From an uncultured Prochlorococcus sp. (lineage in GTDB: Bacteria; Cyanobacteriota; Cyanobacteriia; PCC-6307; Cyanobiaceae), in NCBI GenBank assembly GCA_902563335.1, contig CACEWU010000002.1, forward strand, positions 1 to 64,000: DNA of 64,000 nucleotides, given 5' to 3'. Position numbers and translations under genes: made by a program. This document shows, one piece after another, positions 1 to 11,709 of the stretch. The notes below the pieces were generated by a model. That model was not told where the DNA came from. It was given only the letters and a program-made list of their open reading frames with translations, and did not search any database. The number at the start of each line of letters is the position of its first letter. The stretch's first letter is position 1.

Positions 1-333
1 GTTATGCGCTTGGGAGATTTGGTTGTAGATACAAATAGACGTCAAGTCAGTCGAGGGGGCGAGAGGATTGGATTGACATATACCGAATTCAGTCTCCTTG
101 AGTTGTTGTTTAAAGATCCTGGGAGGGTTGTTCCGCGGGCAGAGATACTTGAACAGCTATGGGGTTATCCACCAAGGCGAGCCGCAGATTTAAGAGTGGT
201 AGATGTATATGTGGCTCGACTGAGAGGCAAGTTAGAGCCAGACCCTAGGAATCCGGAATTAATTCTTACTGTTAGAGGAATTGGATATGCTTCACAACGA
301 ATGGGAGAATTTCCTACTGCTATAGCTAGTTAA
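1..333 (+). CDS. rpaB: RpaB-like response regulator, C-terminal part (cut by window edge)
   Basis: The frame is open from base 1, so this is the 3' end of a longer gene. The visible ~110 residues form an OmpR/PhoB-type winged-helix DNA-binding domain: the YTEFSLLELL helix, the EILEQLWGY helix, the recognition helix around VVDVYVARLRGKLE, and the terminal wing GIGYASQ. The receiver domain lies outside the window. The wording is close to what I know of cyanobacterial RpaB, the essential response regulator that binds HLR1 sites in high-light and photosystem promoters, rather than RpaA. The OmpR-type fold is certain and the RpaB assignment is likely. Confidence 0.85.
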   Translation, partial: VMRLGDLVVDTNRRQVSRGGERIGLTYTEFSLLELLFKDPGRVVPRAEILEQLWGYPPRRAADLRVVDVYVARLRGKLEPDPRNPELILTVRGIGYASQRMGEFPTAIAS

Positions 334-404
334 CCAACCTTGGTTTTTCGAACATAGGAGTCGAGGATATACCGTCGATATGATCATCTATCTCATAAAT
401 TTCA

Positions 405-1919
405 TTGTCTGACCTTCGCAATGTACGGCTGGAAAAAGCTAAATCCCTACAAGATCTAGGGAAGTCTCCTTATGCTATTCGGTTTGAACCTAGTCATCAT
501 GCAGCTTCTTTACAAGCTAATCACGTTGATTTAGCTAATGGAGAAGAAAGATCTGAAACTGTTTCAGTGGCTGGCAGGGTTATGTCAAGACGGGTGATGG
601 GGAAATTGGCATTTTTTACTTTGGCTGATGAGACAGGCACTATTCAGCTGTACCTTGAAAAGAGAAGTCTTGAAAAAAATTCTGCAGAGAATGAGCCTCT
701 AGGCGCATTCAAGCAATTAACTGAATTTGTAGATGCAGGTGACTGGATTGGTGTTCAGGGTACTCTTAAAAGAACTGATCGAGGCGAACTTTCGGTCAAG
801 GTTCAGCAATGGGAGATGCTGTCTAAATCTTTACAGCCATTACCAGACAAATGGCATGGTTTGACTGATGTTGAGAAACGTTATCGACAAAGATATCTTG
901 ATTTAATTGTCAATCCTCAATCACGTGAGACTTTTAGGAGAAGGGCAAACTTAGTCAGTTCAATTCGTCGCTTTTTAGATGATCGAGAATTTTTAGAGAT
1001 TGAAACACCTGTCTTGCAGTCAGAAGCTGGTGGAGCAGAGGCTCGACCTTTTATTACTCATCACAACACTCTTGATTTACCACTTTATTTACGTATTGCT
1101 ACTGAACTGCACTTAAAGAGGCTTGTTGTTGGAGGCTTTGAGCGCGTTTATGAACTGGGTCGAATTTTTCGAAATGAGGGAGTAAGTACACGCCATAACC
1201 CTGAATTCACTTCTGTCGAGATATACCAAGCTTTTGCTGATTATAATGACATGATGAATCTTACTGAAGAGTTGATCTCTTCAACTTGTTTGCATACATG
1301 TGGTTCTACAACAATTACTTATCAGGGCATTGAAATTGATTTAACCCCTCCATGGCGTCGAGCAACGATGCATGAACTCGTTAAGGAATTTACTGGGCTT
1401 GATTTCATAAATTCATTTTCTAATCGATCTGAAGCAGAATTAGCTATGCAAGAGGCTGGCATGGAAGTCCCAGCTAAGGCTGATACGGTTGGTCGTCTTT
1501 TGAATGAAGCTTTTGAACAGAGCGTTGAGACAGCTCTTATTCAACCTACGTTTGTGATCGATTATCCAATAGAGATTTCACCTCTTGCTAGAAAGCACCG
1601 ATCTAAAAAAGGAATGGTTGAACGCTTTGAATTGTTTGTTGCGGGTAGGGAGATGGCCAATGCTTTTAGTGAATTGATTGATCCAATTGATCAAAGAGAA
1701 AGATTGGAATCACAGCAGGCTCGACGAGACGCTGGTGATCTTGAGGCGAATTCAGTAGATGAGGATTTTCTGAATGCTTTAGAGGTCGGTATGCCGCCTA
1801 CTGGTGGTCTTGGCATAGGAATTGATCGGTTGGTCATGTTGCTAACAGATAGCCCTTCTATACGTGATGTGATTGCATTCCCTGTACTTAGACCTGAATC
1901 AAGACCATTATCTTCGTAG
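405..1919 (+). CDS. lysS: Lysyl-tRNA synthetase, class II
   Basis: A 504-residue cytoplasmic enzyme that charges tRNA-Lys. An N-terminal OB-fold anticodon-binding domain (about residues 50-150) is followed by the class II catalytic core. Motif 2 is visible as [15 protein letters not shown] and motif 3 as [13 protein letters not shown] near the C-terminus. Length and motif order are normal. The start is TTG; no ATG or GTG lies in frame nearby upstream, and the N-terminus starting [12 protein letters not shown] fits the family. It begins 72 nt after the response regulator on the same strand. Confidence 0.96.
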   Translation: MSDLRNVRLEKAKSLQDLGKSPYAIRFEPSHHAASLQANHVDLANGEERSETVSVAGRVMSRRVMGKLAFFTLADETGTIQLYLEKRSLEKNSAENEPLGAFKQLTEFVDAGDWIGVQGTLKRTDRGELSVKVQQWEMLSKSLQPLPDKWHGLTDVEKRYRQRYLDLIVNPQSRETFRRRANLVSSIRRFLDDREFLEIETPVLQSEAGGAEARPFITHHNTLDLPLYLRIATELHLKRLVVGGFERVYELGRIFRNEGVSTRHNPEFTSVEIYQAFADYNDMMNLTEELISSTCLHTCGSTTITYQGIEIDLTPPWRRATMHELVKEFTGLDFINSFSNRSEAELAMQEAGMEVPAKADTVGRLLNEAFEQSVETALIQPTFVIDYPIEISPLARKHRSKKGMVERFELFVAGREMANAFSELIDPIDQRERLESQQARRDAGDLEANSVDEDFLNALEVGMPPTGGLGIGIDRLVMLLTDSPSIRDVIAFPVLRPESRPLSS

Positions 1920-1970
1920 AATTGCACCATCACAGTGGATAATTGATCCAGTGGTAAGGGTCCTCTTCAG

Positions 1971-2225
1971 ATGAGTGGTGAGCGTGTAGGTTTCCGCTTC
2001 AAGCACGCCGATGCGGTGGTTAAGCGCAATCCGCAGGGGCGCTCCCGGCGAGGTTGGGTAATGGAACCTGTCGAACAAACGACTAGTCGTGGCACCAAGA
2101 TGCCTGCTTATCGGATTCGCTGGCGTGATAGTGAACGTCCTGAAATCGTTCTCCAGCACATGCTAATAGCCGATCCAGATCCAACCCCACCTCCTGAGAA
2201 TGTCAGTCTTAATCCATCCTCCTGA
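1971..2225 (+). CDS. Conserved hypothetical protein, 84 aa
   Basis: A basic, compact 84-residue protein encoded 51 nt after lysS on the same strand. The first ~65 residues are rich in Arg, Trp and Gly and read like a small beta-rich domain (KHADAVVKRNPQGRS, PAYRIRWRDSERPE). The tail is Pro/Ser-rich and probably disordered. There is no signal peptide or membrane segment. It looks like a conserved picocyanobacterial small protein, but I cannot name the family. Coding is supported by protein-like composition and operon-like spacing behind lysS. Confidence 0.7.
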   Translation: MSGERVGFRFKHADAVVKRNPQGRSRRGWVMEPVEQTTSRGTKMPAYRIRWRDSERPEIVLQHMLIADPDPTPPPENVSLNPSS

Positions 2226-2259
2226 GTAGGTTAGTTTTAATCATTCAGGCCTATTTTTT
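2221..2259 (+). terminator. Possible intrinsic terminator between convergent genes
   Basis: CCTGAGT (2221-2227) can pair with ATTCAGG (2243-2249) through one wobble, followed by a run of six T at 2254-2259. It overlaps the stop codons of the genes on both sides. The stem is short, so this is weak evidence. Confidence 0.3.
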
Positions 2260-2719
2260 GTCGGAGAAGCTCTAGTTCTTCTTCGGTTTCAAAAGCAGCC
2301 CATTCGTCTGTGTGGCTGCTTATAGGCTCTTTTTTGAGAAGAGATATTTCGTTGATTTGATTATTCATGGCTTTTATCTCCACGCCTAATCGGATTAGTT
2401 TTGACCACAAATTCCTGCCGTGTTCCATTAATTGATTTAGGTGGTAGGAAGCTTTTTTTCCTAAATCACTTCTTCCAGCTTGATTTGCTATCGCTGATTT
2501 TCTTCTCCAATCTTGTATGTCTTCTGCAAGATGTAGCAGTTCTTTGCGAGTTGTCTGGGCTTCAAGCTTTAATTGTTCTTGGCGTAAAATGAGAGAATTA
2601 TAAAGATCTGTTTGGCTTTGATTCTTGAGAAGTTTATCTTGGGAAGGATTTGCTTGTAAGAACTCTGCCAGCCTATTGTCTAGGTTTTCTTCAAGTTTTT
2701 CGAACCAAGATTTTTCCAT
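2237..2719 (-). CDS. Coiled-coil cyanobacterial protein, TIGR04376/hercynine-associated type
   Basis: A 160-residue soluble protein, almost entirely helical and charged, with predicted coiled coil over about residues 1-125 and an acidic C-terminus (EEELELLRQKIG). There is no signal peptide or enzyme motif. It resembles, from memory, the cyanobacterial family TIGR04376, which databases label 'hercynine metabolism protein'; the name is a context label, not a demonstrated activity. It shares a TAATG stop/start overlap with the 74-aa gene before it, so the two are translationally coupled. No egt gene is visible nearby. Confidence 0.6.
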   Translation of the reverse strand: MEKSWFEKLEENLDNRLAEFLQANPSQDKLLKNQSQTDLYNSLILRQEQLKLEAQTTRKELLHLAEDIQDWRRKSAIANQAGRSDLGKKASYHLNQLMEHGRNLWSKLIRLGVEIKAMNNQINEISLLKKEPISSHTDEWAAFETEEELELLRQKIGLND

Positions 2720-2943
2720 TATTTATCCATATTTTTAGGATAGATCTTATTTAGAACATCTTGCAAGGGAATCGTGGCGGCTTCTTTAGAGTTCAGCAAG
2801 GCTTGAGTAAGAGCGGCTACTTTTCTTTCTGTGAGGCCAGTTTTGGTAAGTCGATCAAATGCTTGTCTATATACATGTTCTAGGCTTTTGATCGCTTCTT
2901 CACATTCGACCTGAATGATGAAGCTTTGTCTTTCTTGATTCAT
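2719..2943 (-). CDS. Small protein coupled to the coiled-coil protein
   Basis: A 74-residue, mostly helical soluble protein with several aromatic and charged helices (EEAIKSLEHVYRQAFDRL, ERKVAALTQALLNSKE). It is the first gene of a two-gene unit, and its TAA stop overlaps the next ATG by one base. It resembles the small partner called 'hercynine metabolism small protein' in databases; that name is from memory and describes genomic association only. Possible roles as a partner or adaptor of the coiled-coil protein are inference. Confidence 0.6.
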   Translation of the reverse strand: MNQERQSFIIQVECEEAIKSLEHVYRQAFDRLTKTGLTERKVAALTQALLNSKEAATIPLQDVLNKIYPKNMDK

Positions 2944-3032
2944 TTGTTTCTGTTTAAGCTTGCTGCTGGTTGAGCGTTAGCTAATTGTAAAGAGAATTCT
3001 TTGTTTCTTTTTTTGCGGTTATTAAATTCTTT

Positions 3033-3536
3033 CTAAAAGCGGGCTAGTGCAGATTTCATTTCACGAGTGGCTTCTTTTTTCTTTTCATCTTGCCTCTTGT
3101 CATGGAGTTTTCGGCCTTTCCCTAGCCCAATAGTCAGTTTGATCCATGAACCTTTGAGATGAATGTTTAATGGAATTAATGTCAGCCCTTTTTTGTCTAG
3201 CATCCCTTGCAGCTTGTTGATTTCCCTGCGGTGTGCCAATAGCTTCCTGACTCGAAGGGGATCGTGATTGAAGTAGCTGCTGGCATGGCTGTGTGGCGAA
3301 ATGTGGACGTTGTGGAGTTGAAGCTCACTTTTGCGTATTAGACAAAACCCGTCTCTCAAATTGGCTTTTCCAGCTCGAATAGATTTAACTTCGGTTCCAA
3401 CTAGTTCAATTCCCGTTTCTAAGGTTTCGATGATCTCGTATTGATGCCTGGCGAAACGATTTTCCGCCAGCAAACGATTAGCAGCTTTTCGCGCTAATTC
3501 CTTTGATTTTTTGTTTCCAGCTTTGTTCATCTCCAA
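3033..3536 (-). CDS. smpB: SsrA (tmRNA)-binding protein SmpB
   Basis: SmpB binds tmRNA and delivers it to stalled ribosomes for trans-translation. The conserved core is visible: [35 protein letters not shown], the HISPH segment, and the C-terminal [10 protein letters not shown] stretch, after which the family has its functional basic tail. At 167 residues the length is normal. The start is ATG at 3536, with an alternative ATG two codons in. It is divergent from ruvB, with about 44 nt between start codons. No tmRNA gene is seen in this window. Confidence 0.96.
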   Translation of the reverse strand: MEMNKAGNKKSKELARKAANRLLAENRFARHQYEIIETLETGIELVGTEVKSIRAGKANLRDGFCLIRKSELQLHNVHISPHSHASSYFNHDPLRVRKLLAHRREINKLQGMLDKKGLTLIPLNIHLKGSWIKLTIGLGKGRKLHDKRQDEKKKEATREMKSALARF

Positions 3537-3580
3537 TTGTCGCTATTCCGACCCTATCCAGAGATCGGTACCCTTCCAAT

Positions 3581-4645
3581 ATGGCTATTTTGTCTTCTCG
3601 GATAGGTAAAGCTGATTTACCTACTTCTCCTCCTTTTGTGAAGCCTAGGGTGATGGATTCTGCACCTTTAGAAGAAGAGGTAACTATACCTAGGGAAGAT
3701 GGGCTGAGGCCAAGAGCTTTCGATGATTACATAGGGCAATCTTCACTAAAACAGGTCCTTGGGATTGCAGTAAAGGCTGCCATAGGTAGAGGAGATCCTT
3801 TAGATCATGTTTTGCTCTATGGCCCACCTGGACTGGGCAAAACAACTATGGCCCTTGTTTTGGCAGCAGAACTTGGTGTCAAATGTCGGATCACGAGTGC
3901 TCCTTCTTTAGAGCGGCCTAGGGATATAGTCGGATTATTAGTGAACTTGCAACCTCGGGAGTTGTTATTTGTTGATGAGATACATCGACTGACCAGAGTT
4001 GCAGAAGAGCTTTTATATCCTGCTATGGAGGATCAACGACTTGATCTAACTGTTGGGAAGGGTAGTACTGCTCGAACTAGGACGTTGGAGCTACCTCCAT
4101 TCACTCTTGTTGGTGCAACAACTAGGGCAGGGGCGCTTAGTTCTCCTTTAAGAGATCGTTTTGGTTTAACTCAGAGGCTTGACTTCTATTGTTTGCAAGA
4201 TCTTCAAGCAATTGTTCGCAGGACTGCTGATCTTCTTACCGTTCCTTTAACTAATAAGGCCTGCATGGAAATTGCCCGACGATGTAGAGGAACTCCAAGG
4301 ATCGCTAATCGCTTGTTAAGACGTGTTCGTGATTTTGCGTCTGTTAAGACAAAAATGACTGTCATTGAGGCTTCGATTGTCAAAGAAGCTCTGGATTTAC
4401 ATCAAGTTGATTCTTCTGGTTTAGATGAAAGTGATAGGCGTTTAATGAAGGTGATTTTTCATAGTTATGGAGGTGGCCCGGTGGGACTGGAAACCCTTGC
4501 AGCTGCTTTAGGAGAAGATCCCTCAACTCTCGAATCTGTGATAGAGCCATTTTTATTACAGATGGGGTTTTTACAAAGGACTCAAAGAGGGAGGATTATT
4601 ACTAGTGCAGGTCGAAAGCATCTCGAATCTATAGAAGTTAAATGA
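3581..4645 (+). CDS. ruvB: Holliday junction branch-migration helicase RuvB
   Basis: The AAA+ motor of the RuvAB complex, 354 residues from the ATG at 3581. Walker A is GPPGLGKTT, Walker B is [10 protein letters not shown], sensor 1 is LVGATTRAG, and the arginine-finger region is LRDRFG. The C-terminal winged helix contains [17 protein letters not shown]. The open frame extends upstream to 3503, but that stretch overlaps smpB and does not match the family, so 3581 is preferred. Its stop overlaps the next start by 4 nt (ATGA), heading a four-gene coupled run. Confidence 0.97.
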   Translation: MAILSSRIGKADLPTSPPFVKPRVMDSAPLEEEVTIPREDGLRPRAFDDYIGQSSLKQVLGIAVKAAIGRGDPLDHVLLYGPPGLGKTTMALVLAAELGVKCRITSAPSLERPRDIVGLLVNLQPRELLFVDEIHRLTRVAEELLYPAMEDQRLDLTVGKGSTARTRTLELPPFTLVGATTRAGALSSPLRDRFGLTQRLDFYCLQDLQAIVRRTADLLTVPLTNKACMEIARRCRGTPRIANRLLRRVRDFASVKTKMTVIEASIVKEALDLHQVDSSGLDESDRRLMKVIFHSYGGGPVGLETLAAALGEDPSTLESVIEPFLLQMGFLQRTQRGRIITSAGRKHLESIEVK

Positions 4646-5448
4646 GTCGTTGGCTAATCACTAAACACCTAAGGCATATCTTTTTGGTGTTCTTGATGTT
4701 CAATTTGCTTATCTTTCAGCCTGAGCTATCACAGGCGCAAGAGTCAATGCAATATTTGTTTGAGCAAGCACTTGTAGCAAGTAAAGAAGGAGATTTATTG
4801 AATGCTTTGTCTCGTTGGGATAAGTTTTTAGATCTTTTCCCTAACGATGCTGCCGCATTAAGTAACCGTGGAAATATACGCCTTGCTTTGGGAGACCCTA
4901 CTGGTGCAGTTTTAGATCAGACAAAAGCAATTGAGCTTTTGCCTTTTGAGGCTGATTCTTATCTAAACAGAGGGATTGCAGAGGAGGCCTTAAAACAATG
5001 GGATGAAGCTGAAAGCGATTATCAATGGGTTATTGATAGGGATCCTGAGGATTCAGCAGCCCTTTATAACCTTGGAAATGTAAAACTTGCTCAAGGTCAA
5101 TGGACGCAGGCTCAAGCCTTTTTTCAAGAAGCTTTTTTAGCGCGACCAGGATTTGTTATGGCTCGGTCAAGTGAATCTTTAGTGAATTATCAGTTAGGAG
5201 ATCTTGATAAAGCTGAATCAGAACTTCGCATTCTTATACGTAAGTATCCGATGTTTGCTGATGCAAGGGCAGCATTGAGTGCTGTTTTATGGAGAAAAGG
5301 CTTAATAGGAGAAGCCGAAAGTAATTGGGCTGCTGTTCTTGGACTAGATAATCGCTATAGCCAAAGTGAATGGTTACTCAATATTCGTCGTTGGCCTCCT
5401 AGGCCTTCACAAGATTTGATGGCTTTTCTTTCGTTAGAGAATCCATGA
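4642..5448 (+). CDS. TPR-repeat protein with signal peptide
   Basis: A 268-residue protein with an N-terminal hydrophobic segment (about residues 12-28) ending in a likely cleavage site near SQAQE, suggesting export to periplasm or thylakoid lumen. From residue ~40 there are at least four tetratricopeptide repeats, recognisable as [37 protein letters not shown] and [21 protein letters not shown] arrays mediate protein contacts, and no catalytic motif is seen. It overlaps ruvB upstream and the M20 hydrolase downstream by ATGA. The specific partner cannot be told from sequence. Confidence 0.85.
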   Translation: MSRWLITKHLRHIFLVFLMFNLLIFQPELSQAQESMQYLFEQALVASKEGDLLNALSRWDKFLDLFPNDAAALSNRGNIRLALGDPTGAVLDQTKAIELLPFEADSYLNRGIAEEALKQWDEAESDYQWVIDRDPEDSAALYNLGNVKLAQGQWTQAQAFFQEAFLARPGFVMARSSESLVNYQLGDLDKAESELRILIRKYPMFADARAALSAVLWRKGLIGEAESNWAAVLGLDNRYSQSEWLLNIRRWPPRPSQDLMAFLSLENP

Positions 5449-6647
5449 CACTTCTCATGAGCTCGATAGACCATCTAAATGAATTCCTTCCAGAACTAAT
5501 TGAATTGCGAAGGCATTTGCATGCACATCCCGAACTCAGTGGGGATGAACATCAGACTGCCGCTTTGGTTGCTGGGGAGTTGCGTAAATATGGTTGGAGT
5601 GTGAAGGAGGCTGTCGGGCGGACAGGAGTTTTAGCTGAGCTTGGTTCGATGAATGGTCCTGTCGTAGGAGTGCGAGTCGATATGGATGCTTTGCCCGTTG
5701 AGGAATTGACGGATCTGGAGTATTCATCCCTTCGAGATGGGGTGATGCATGCTTGTGGCCATGATCTACATACCTGCATTGGCCTTGGCCTGGCAAGGGT
5801 TTTGGCTTTAGAGCAGTCACATTTGTTGGATTTGGGCGTGAGGTTGCTATTTCAGCCAGCAGAAGAAATTGCTCAAGGTGCTCGTTGGATGAGAAATGAT
5901 GGTGCTACTGAGGGGTTAGATGCTCTTTTTGGAGTCCACGTTTCTCCTGACTTGCCTGCTGGTCAAGTTGGGATAAAAAGTGGAATTCTTACTGCTGCTG
6001 CTGGAGAACTGGAGATAGAGATTGTTGGTGAAGGAGGGCATGGAGCTAGACCTCATCAATCCGTTGACGCAATATGGATCTCTGCAAATGTCATTAGTGG
6101 TCTACAAGAGGCGATTAGTCGTCGGTTGGATGCACTTAATCCAGTAGTTGTAAGTTTTGGGCGAATTGAAGGAGGCAGGGCCTTCAATGTGATTGCAGAT
6201 CGAGTCAGACTTTTGGGTACGGTCCGTTGTTTAGATGGAGCATTACATCAGAAATTGCCTCTGTGGTTGGAAGAGACGGTTCAAGCCATTGCTTCAAGCT
6301 TGGGAGGAGTCGCTTTGGTGAAATATCGGTCCATTGCTCCTCCCGTGTATAACGATCCAGGATTGACAAATTTGGTTGAACTTAGTGCTAATGCAATTCT
6401 TGGGAAAGAGAAGGTGCGACGTTTAAATCAACCTTCATTAGGGGCCGAAGATTTTGCAGAACTTTTGCAAGGAGTTCCTGGGACTATGTTTCGTCTTGGT
6501 GTCGCTGGGCCAAAAGGCTGTGCTCCACTCCACAATGGTCAATTTTGCTTGGATGAGTCCAGTCTTGAAGTTGGAATTAAGGTTCTTAACGCATCTATCC
6601 TTAAATGGATTGAAGACCATTCCAAGTTGAGTTGTGATAAGCAATGA
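5445..6647 (+). CDS. M20-family amidohydrolase (IAA-amino acid/hippurate hydrolase type)
   Basis: A 400-residue dinuclear-metal amidohydrolase. Metal and catalytic positions of the M20D group are visible: VDMDALP near residue 80, HACGHDLH at about 102-109, QPAEE at 138-142, GVHVSPDLPAG, and the C-terminal LHNGQF histidine. Relatives cleave N-acyl amino acids such as hippurate or IAA-conjugates; the physiological substrate here is unknown. The start is ATG at 5445, overlapping the TPR gene stop; an in-frame ATG four codons later is an alternative. Cytoplasmic, with no signal peptide. Confidence 0.9.
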   Translation: MTLLMSSIDHLNEFLPELIELRRHLHAHPELSGDEHQTAALVAGELRKYGWSVKEAVGRTGVLAELGSMNGPVVGVRVDMDALPVEELTDLEYSSLRDGVMHACGHDLHTCIGLGLARVLALEQSHLLDLGVRLLFQPAEEIAQGARWMRNDGATEGLDALFGVHVSPDLPAGQVGIKSGILTAAAGELEIEIVGEGGHGARPHQSVDAIWISANVISGLQEAISRRLDALNPVVVSFGRIEGGRAFNVIADRVRLLGTVRCLDGALHQKLPLWLEETVQAIASSLGGVALVKYRSIAPPVYNDPGLTNLVELSANAILGKEKVRRLNQPSLGAEDFAELLQGVPGTMFRLGVAGPKGCAPLHNGQFCLDESSLEVGIKVLNASILKWIEDHSKLSCDKQ

Positions 6648-6862
6648 AACGCTTTGGTAATCCTTTGTTATCTCTGGCAGCACCTTTACTGATTCTTTTG
6701 GCAATTGTGGGAATAATGCAAAGGGATGGAAGTGATCGTTTCAAGGCTTTGCCAGCATTAGTTGTAGGAGCTGGATTGATTCTTAGTGGTGCTTTGGGGC
6801 GAAGTTATCGGCGTAAGCAGCTCCTAATGGCACTTAAGCAAAGTGGTCGGGATAGAAATTGA
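6644..6862 (+). CDS. Small two-helix membrane protein (DUF3188-like)
   Basis: A 72-residue protein with two hydrophobic segments (about residues 8-25 and 37-52) separated by a short polar turn, ending in a strongly basic tail. It overlaps the M20 hydrolase by ATGA and closes the ruvB operon-like run. It resembles the small cyanobacterial DUF3188 family from memory. The function is unknown. Confidence 0.65.
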   Translation: MKRFGNPLLSLAAPLLILLAIVGIMQRDGSDRFKALPALVVGAGLILSGALGRSYRRKQLLMALKQSGRDRN

Positions 6863-6942
6863 TTGATTTTTATAGAATTAATTTGCTTATTTTTTAATCA
6901 TGAAGCTTCCTTCTTGAAAGATAGCTAGCTTTTGAATATCAC

Positions 6943-7030
6943 TAGGGGTGCCAGAGAAGCTTTTGCGTACTGGCTGAGATCACACCCTCTGAACCTGATA
7001 CGGGTTGCGCCGGCGAAGGGAAGTGAAGAA
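6943..7030 (+). promoter_or_regulatory. TPP riboswitch upstream of thiC
   Basis: The THI-box consensus is present in order: GGGGTGCC at 6945, CTGAGAT about 30 nt later, ACCC, the GAACCTGAT core, and CGCCGGCGAAGGGAAG near 7010-7024. It sits 55-60 nt before the thiC ATG, and the downstream segment GAGTGATCTCTGGCC can pair with the riboswitch 3' region. Known biology: binding of thiamine pyrophosphate lowers expression of thiC. Motif order and position make this close to certain; whether control is at transcription or translation is not resolved. Confidence 0.97.
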
Positions 7031-7036
7031 GAGTGA

Positions 7037-8485
<1,449 letters not shown>

Positions 8486-8560
8486 ACTCAACAATTTCTT
8501 ATATTTAATCTATTAATTATGCAATTAATACTCTTTTAGCTTGGAGCTGAATAGTAATGC

Positions 8561-9505
8561 TTATTTAATTAATGACTCGAACCATTCAATTGTGAGTTCA
8601 AGTCCTTCTTCGAGTGATATTTTGGGCTCCCAGTTCAACTCTTTTTTCGCAAGATTAATTACTGGCTTCCTTTGCATAGGGTCATCGGCAGGCAATGATT
8701 TTTGCACTAGACCTAGTTCTGGGTTGATCCTTTGACGAATTAAATCTGCCAACTCTTTAATCGTAAACTCCCTTGGATTGCCAATATTCATTGGACCTGT
8801 ATGCTCACCATTCATTAATCTAATCATGCCTTCGATTAGGTCATCCACATAGCAGAATGATCTGGTTTGACTGCCATCTCCATAGATAGTTAATGGTTTT
8901 CCTTGTAAGGCCTGTGCAATAAAATTACTTACCACTCTTCCATCATCAAATAGCATTCTAGGTCCAAAAGTATTGAAGATTCGCATCACTCTAATTTCTG
9001 TTGAATGCATCCGTTGATAGTCGAAGCACAAAGTCTCTGCAATTCTTTTGCCTTCGTCATAACAGCTTCGAATCCCGATTGTATTAACAGAACCCTTGTA
9101 GCTTTCTGGTTGTGGATGTATCTCAGGGTCTCCATAAACTTCGCTAGTGCTAGCGAGTAATAATCTTGCGCCTACTCTTCTAGCTAATCCAAGCATATTG
9201 TATGTTCCCAGAAAGCTTGTTTTGGCTGTTTTAATTGGATTGAATTGATAATGTACTGGTGAAGCTGGACATGCAAGATGCCATATCCTATCAACTTCTA
9301 GCTGTATTGGTACAGTTACATCATGACGAATAAGCTCAAATCTTGGATGTCCTATCCATTGGTTTACATTCTCTTTACGACCTGTGAAATAGTTGTCTAA
9401 ACAGATAACTTCTTGTTCTGTTTTCATTAAACGATCAACAAGATGTGACCCAAGAAATCCTGCTCCTCCAGTGATTAGATTGCGCAATGTTTTTTTAGGT
9501 GTCAT
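8561..9505 (-). CDS. UDP-glucuronate decarboxylase-like SDR epimerase
   Basis: A 314-residue extended short-chain dehydrogenase. The Rossmann motif [14 protein letters not shown] is at the N-terminus, with [15 protein letters not shown] and the catalytic YDEGKR (Tyr-x3-Lys) centrally. The segments [16 protein letters not shown] and [15 protein letters not shown] are typical of UDP-xylose synthase (UXS), which converts UDP-glucuronate to UDP-xylose; this subgroup is more likely than dTDP-glucose dehydratase. It probably supplies precursors for surface polysaccharide. It is convergent with thiC. Confidence 0.88.
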   Translation of the reverse strand: MTPKKTLRNLITGGAGFLGSHLVDRLMKTEQEVICLDNYFTGRKENVNQWIGHPRFELIRHDVTVPIQLEVDRIWHLACPASPVHYQFNPIKTAKTSFLGTYNMLGLARRVGARLLLASTSEVYGDPEIHPQPESYKGSVNTIGIRSCYDEGKRIAETLCFDYQRMHSTEIRVMRIFNTFGPRMLFDDGRVVSNFIAQALQGKPLTIYGDGSQTRSFCYVDDLIEGMIRLMNGEHTGPMNIGNPREFTIKELADLIRQRINPELGLVQKSLPADDPMQRKPVINLAKKELNWEPKISLEEGLELTIEWFESLIK

Positions 9506-9578
9506 TTTGCTTTTTCTCGTTAGATTTTGATTTAGAGGAGGTATCTTCTAAATCTTTATTCCTAAGGTAAAAGACCTG

Positions 9579-9625
9579 TAGGGATAACTGAACCTATGTA
9601 ATTTGATCGGAACTTGTTATCCCTA
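9579..9625. repeat. 10-bp inverted repeat between tktA and the SDR gene
   Basis: TAGGGATAAC (9579-9588) and its exact reverse complement (9616-9625) are separated by 27 nt, in the 143-nt gap downstream of transketolase and upstream of the SDR gene (both on the minus strand). It may be a transcript-end structure or a regulator site. There is no T-run characteristic of a strong terminator. Confidence 0.5.
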
Positions 9626-9648
9626 GAGATTTCTTTGCTCTGTTGAAT

Positions 9649-11658
9649 TTAAGTTAATAGCTTTTTAGCTTTGTTTACAACATTTTCGACGGTAAATCCA
9701 AACTTCTCCATACAAGTTCCTCCTGGTGCGGATGCGCCAAATCGATTCATTGTCACACTATCGCCATCTAGACCAATGTATTTGTGCCATCCAAATGTTT
9801 CCGCAGCTTCTACTACGAGCCGTTTACGAACTGCATTAGGAAGGACTTGTTGCTTGTATGCATCACTTTGCTCTTCAAATAGCTCTATGCATGGCATTGA
9901 AACCACTCTGATTTTGTGACCTGAATCAGAGAGTTGTTTGCCAGCTTGGACGCAGAGATCAAGTTCACTGCCAGTGCCAATGAGGATTAGATCAGGTGTT
10001 CCATCACAGTCTTCAAGCACATAGCCACCAAGAGCTACTTTCTCAATAGAGGAATTGGCTTGATTTGGCATGCCCTGCCTACTAAGGCATAGAGAACTGG
10101 GACGTTTGCGGTTTTCGATAGCTAATTTGTATGCACCACTTGTTTCATTGCCATCACCTGGACGGAAAACCAACATGTTTGGTATTGCTCTAAGAGAGGG
10201 GATAGTCTCAATAGGCTGGTGAGTTGGACCATCCTCTCCTACACCAATTGAGTCATGCGTTAAGACATAAATAACACCAAGTTCACTTAACGCTGAGAGA
10301 CGCATAGAGCCACGCATGTAATCAGCAAATACCAAGAAGGTTCCGCCGTAGGGAATTAGCCCACTGTTGTGATATGCAATGCCATTAAGAATGGCGGCCA
10401 TGGCATGTTCGCGTACTCCGAAATGCAGATAACGCTTGGCGGGAGTTTCAGGTTGAAAAGAGCCAGTCTCTCCCTTGATATCCGTGTAATTTGAATGTGT
10501 TAAATCTGCTGAACCACCTATTAGCTCAGGAAGATTTGGACCAAGAGCACCTAAGCAAATTTGAGAGTGTTTTCTGGTAGCAAGACCCTTGTCATTGGGT
10601 GTATAGCTTGGTAGACCTTTTCCCCAACCTTGAGGAAGTTCTCCCCGTAACATTCTCTCAAATTCAGATGATTCTGAGGGGTATTTACTTCGATAAGTAT
10701 CTAGGGTTTGATTCCATTCGGCTTCCAGTTTAGCGCCGCGATCAATTGCTTTTCTGTATTGGTCATATGCCTCCTTTGGTACCTCGAAAGGACCATATTC
10801 CCAATTAAGTTGTTTACGAGTAAGGGTTGCTTCTTCTTCTCCTAATGGTGCTCCATGAACCCCAGCTGTATCACTTTTATTAGGAGAGCCATAACCAATT
10901 GTTGTAGATACTTTAATAATTGATGGCTTGTTAGTAATTTTTTTGGCCGCCTCAATTGCCTTGGAAATAGCATTCACATCTGTATTACCTTTCTCTACAT
11001 GTTGAATATGCCAGCCATACGATTCGTAGCGTTTTAGTACATCTTCTGTGAATGAAACATCAGTGCGGCCATCAATTGTGATTTGGTTGTCGTCATACAG
11101 AGCTATGAGCTTGCCTAATTTGAGATGTCCTGCAAGAGAGCAGGCCTCAGAGGCTACACCTTCTTGATTGCATCCATCACCCATGATCACATAGGTGTAG
11201 TGATCAACGATTGTTGCGTCTGGTTTGTTGAATTTTGCAGCTAAGTGTGCTTCAGCTATAGCTAGACCTACTGCATTAGAAATTCCCGCTCCTAGGGGCC
11301 CCGCAGTGACTTCTACACCTGCAGTCTCGAATGTTTCTGGATGACCTGGTGTCCTGGCTCCCCATTGTCGGAATTGTTTGATGTCTTCAATGGTTACAGA
11401 GTCATACCCAGTTAGATGCAGTAACGCATATAGCAGCATGCACCCATGGCCAGCAGAGAGAACAAAACGGTCACGATTGAACCATTTTGGATTTTTTGGG
11501 TTGTGTTGGAGAAATTTATCCCAAAGTGCATAGCCCATTGGGGCACAGCCCATTGGCAGACCAGGATGGCCGCTATTGGATTTATTAACCGCATCGACGG
11601 CGAGCATCCGGATGCTGTTGATGCAGAGCGTGTCGAGAGAAGCGGGCGCGGCGACCAT
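9649..11658 (-). CDS. tktA: Transketolase
   Basis: A 669-residue thiamine-diphosphate enzyme of the Calvin cycle and pentose phosphate pathway. The ThDP motif runs from [13 protein letters not shown] to IALYDDN. Substrate and cofactor histidines lie in [17 protein letters not shown] and [16 protein letters not shown], and the pyrimidine-domain segment [16 protein letters not shown] carries the conserved Glu. The length is full for the family. Expected in the cytosol, using xylulose-5-P, ribose-5-P, sedoheptulose-7-P and related sugars. It stands 51 nt downstream of fabF on the same strand. Confidence 0.98.
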   Translation of the reverse strand: MVAAPASLDTLCINSIRMLAVDAVNKSNSGHPGLPMGCAPMGYALWDKFLQHNPKNPKWFNRDRFVLSAGHGCMLLYALLHLTGYDSVTIEDIKQFRQWGARTPGHPETFETAGVEVTAGPLGAGISNAVGLAIAEAHLAAKFNKPDATIVDHYTYVIMGDGCNQEGVASEACSLAGHLKLGKLIALYDDNQITIDGRTDVSFTEDVLKRYESYGWHIQHVEKGNTDVNAISKAIEAAKKITNKPSIIKVSTTIGYGSPNKSDTAGVHGAPLGEEEATLTRKQLNWEYGPFEVPKEAYDQYRKAIDRGAKLEAEWNQTLDTYRSKYPSESSEFERMLRGELPQGWGKGLPSYTPNDKGLATRKHSQICLGALGPNLPELIGGSADLTHSNYTDIKGETGSFQPETPAKRYLHFGVREHAMAAILNGIAYHNSGLIPYGGTFLVFADYMRGSMRLSALSELGVIYVLTHDSIGVGEDGPTHQPIETIPSLRAIPNMLVFRPGDGNETSGAYKLAIENRKRPSSLCLSRQGMPNQANSSIEKVALGGYVLEDCDGTPDLILIGTGSELDLCVQAGKQLSDSGHKIRVVSMPCIELFEEQSDAYKQQVLPNAVRKRLVVEAAETFGWHKYIGLDGDSVTMNRFGASAPGGTCMEKFGFTVENVVNKAKKLLT

Positions 11659-11709
11659 TTTGTTAGTTAGGGATTTGGGGATTCTGAAGGATTGGAGCTG
11701 AGTAGACCC

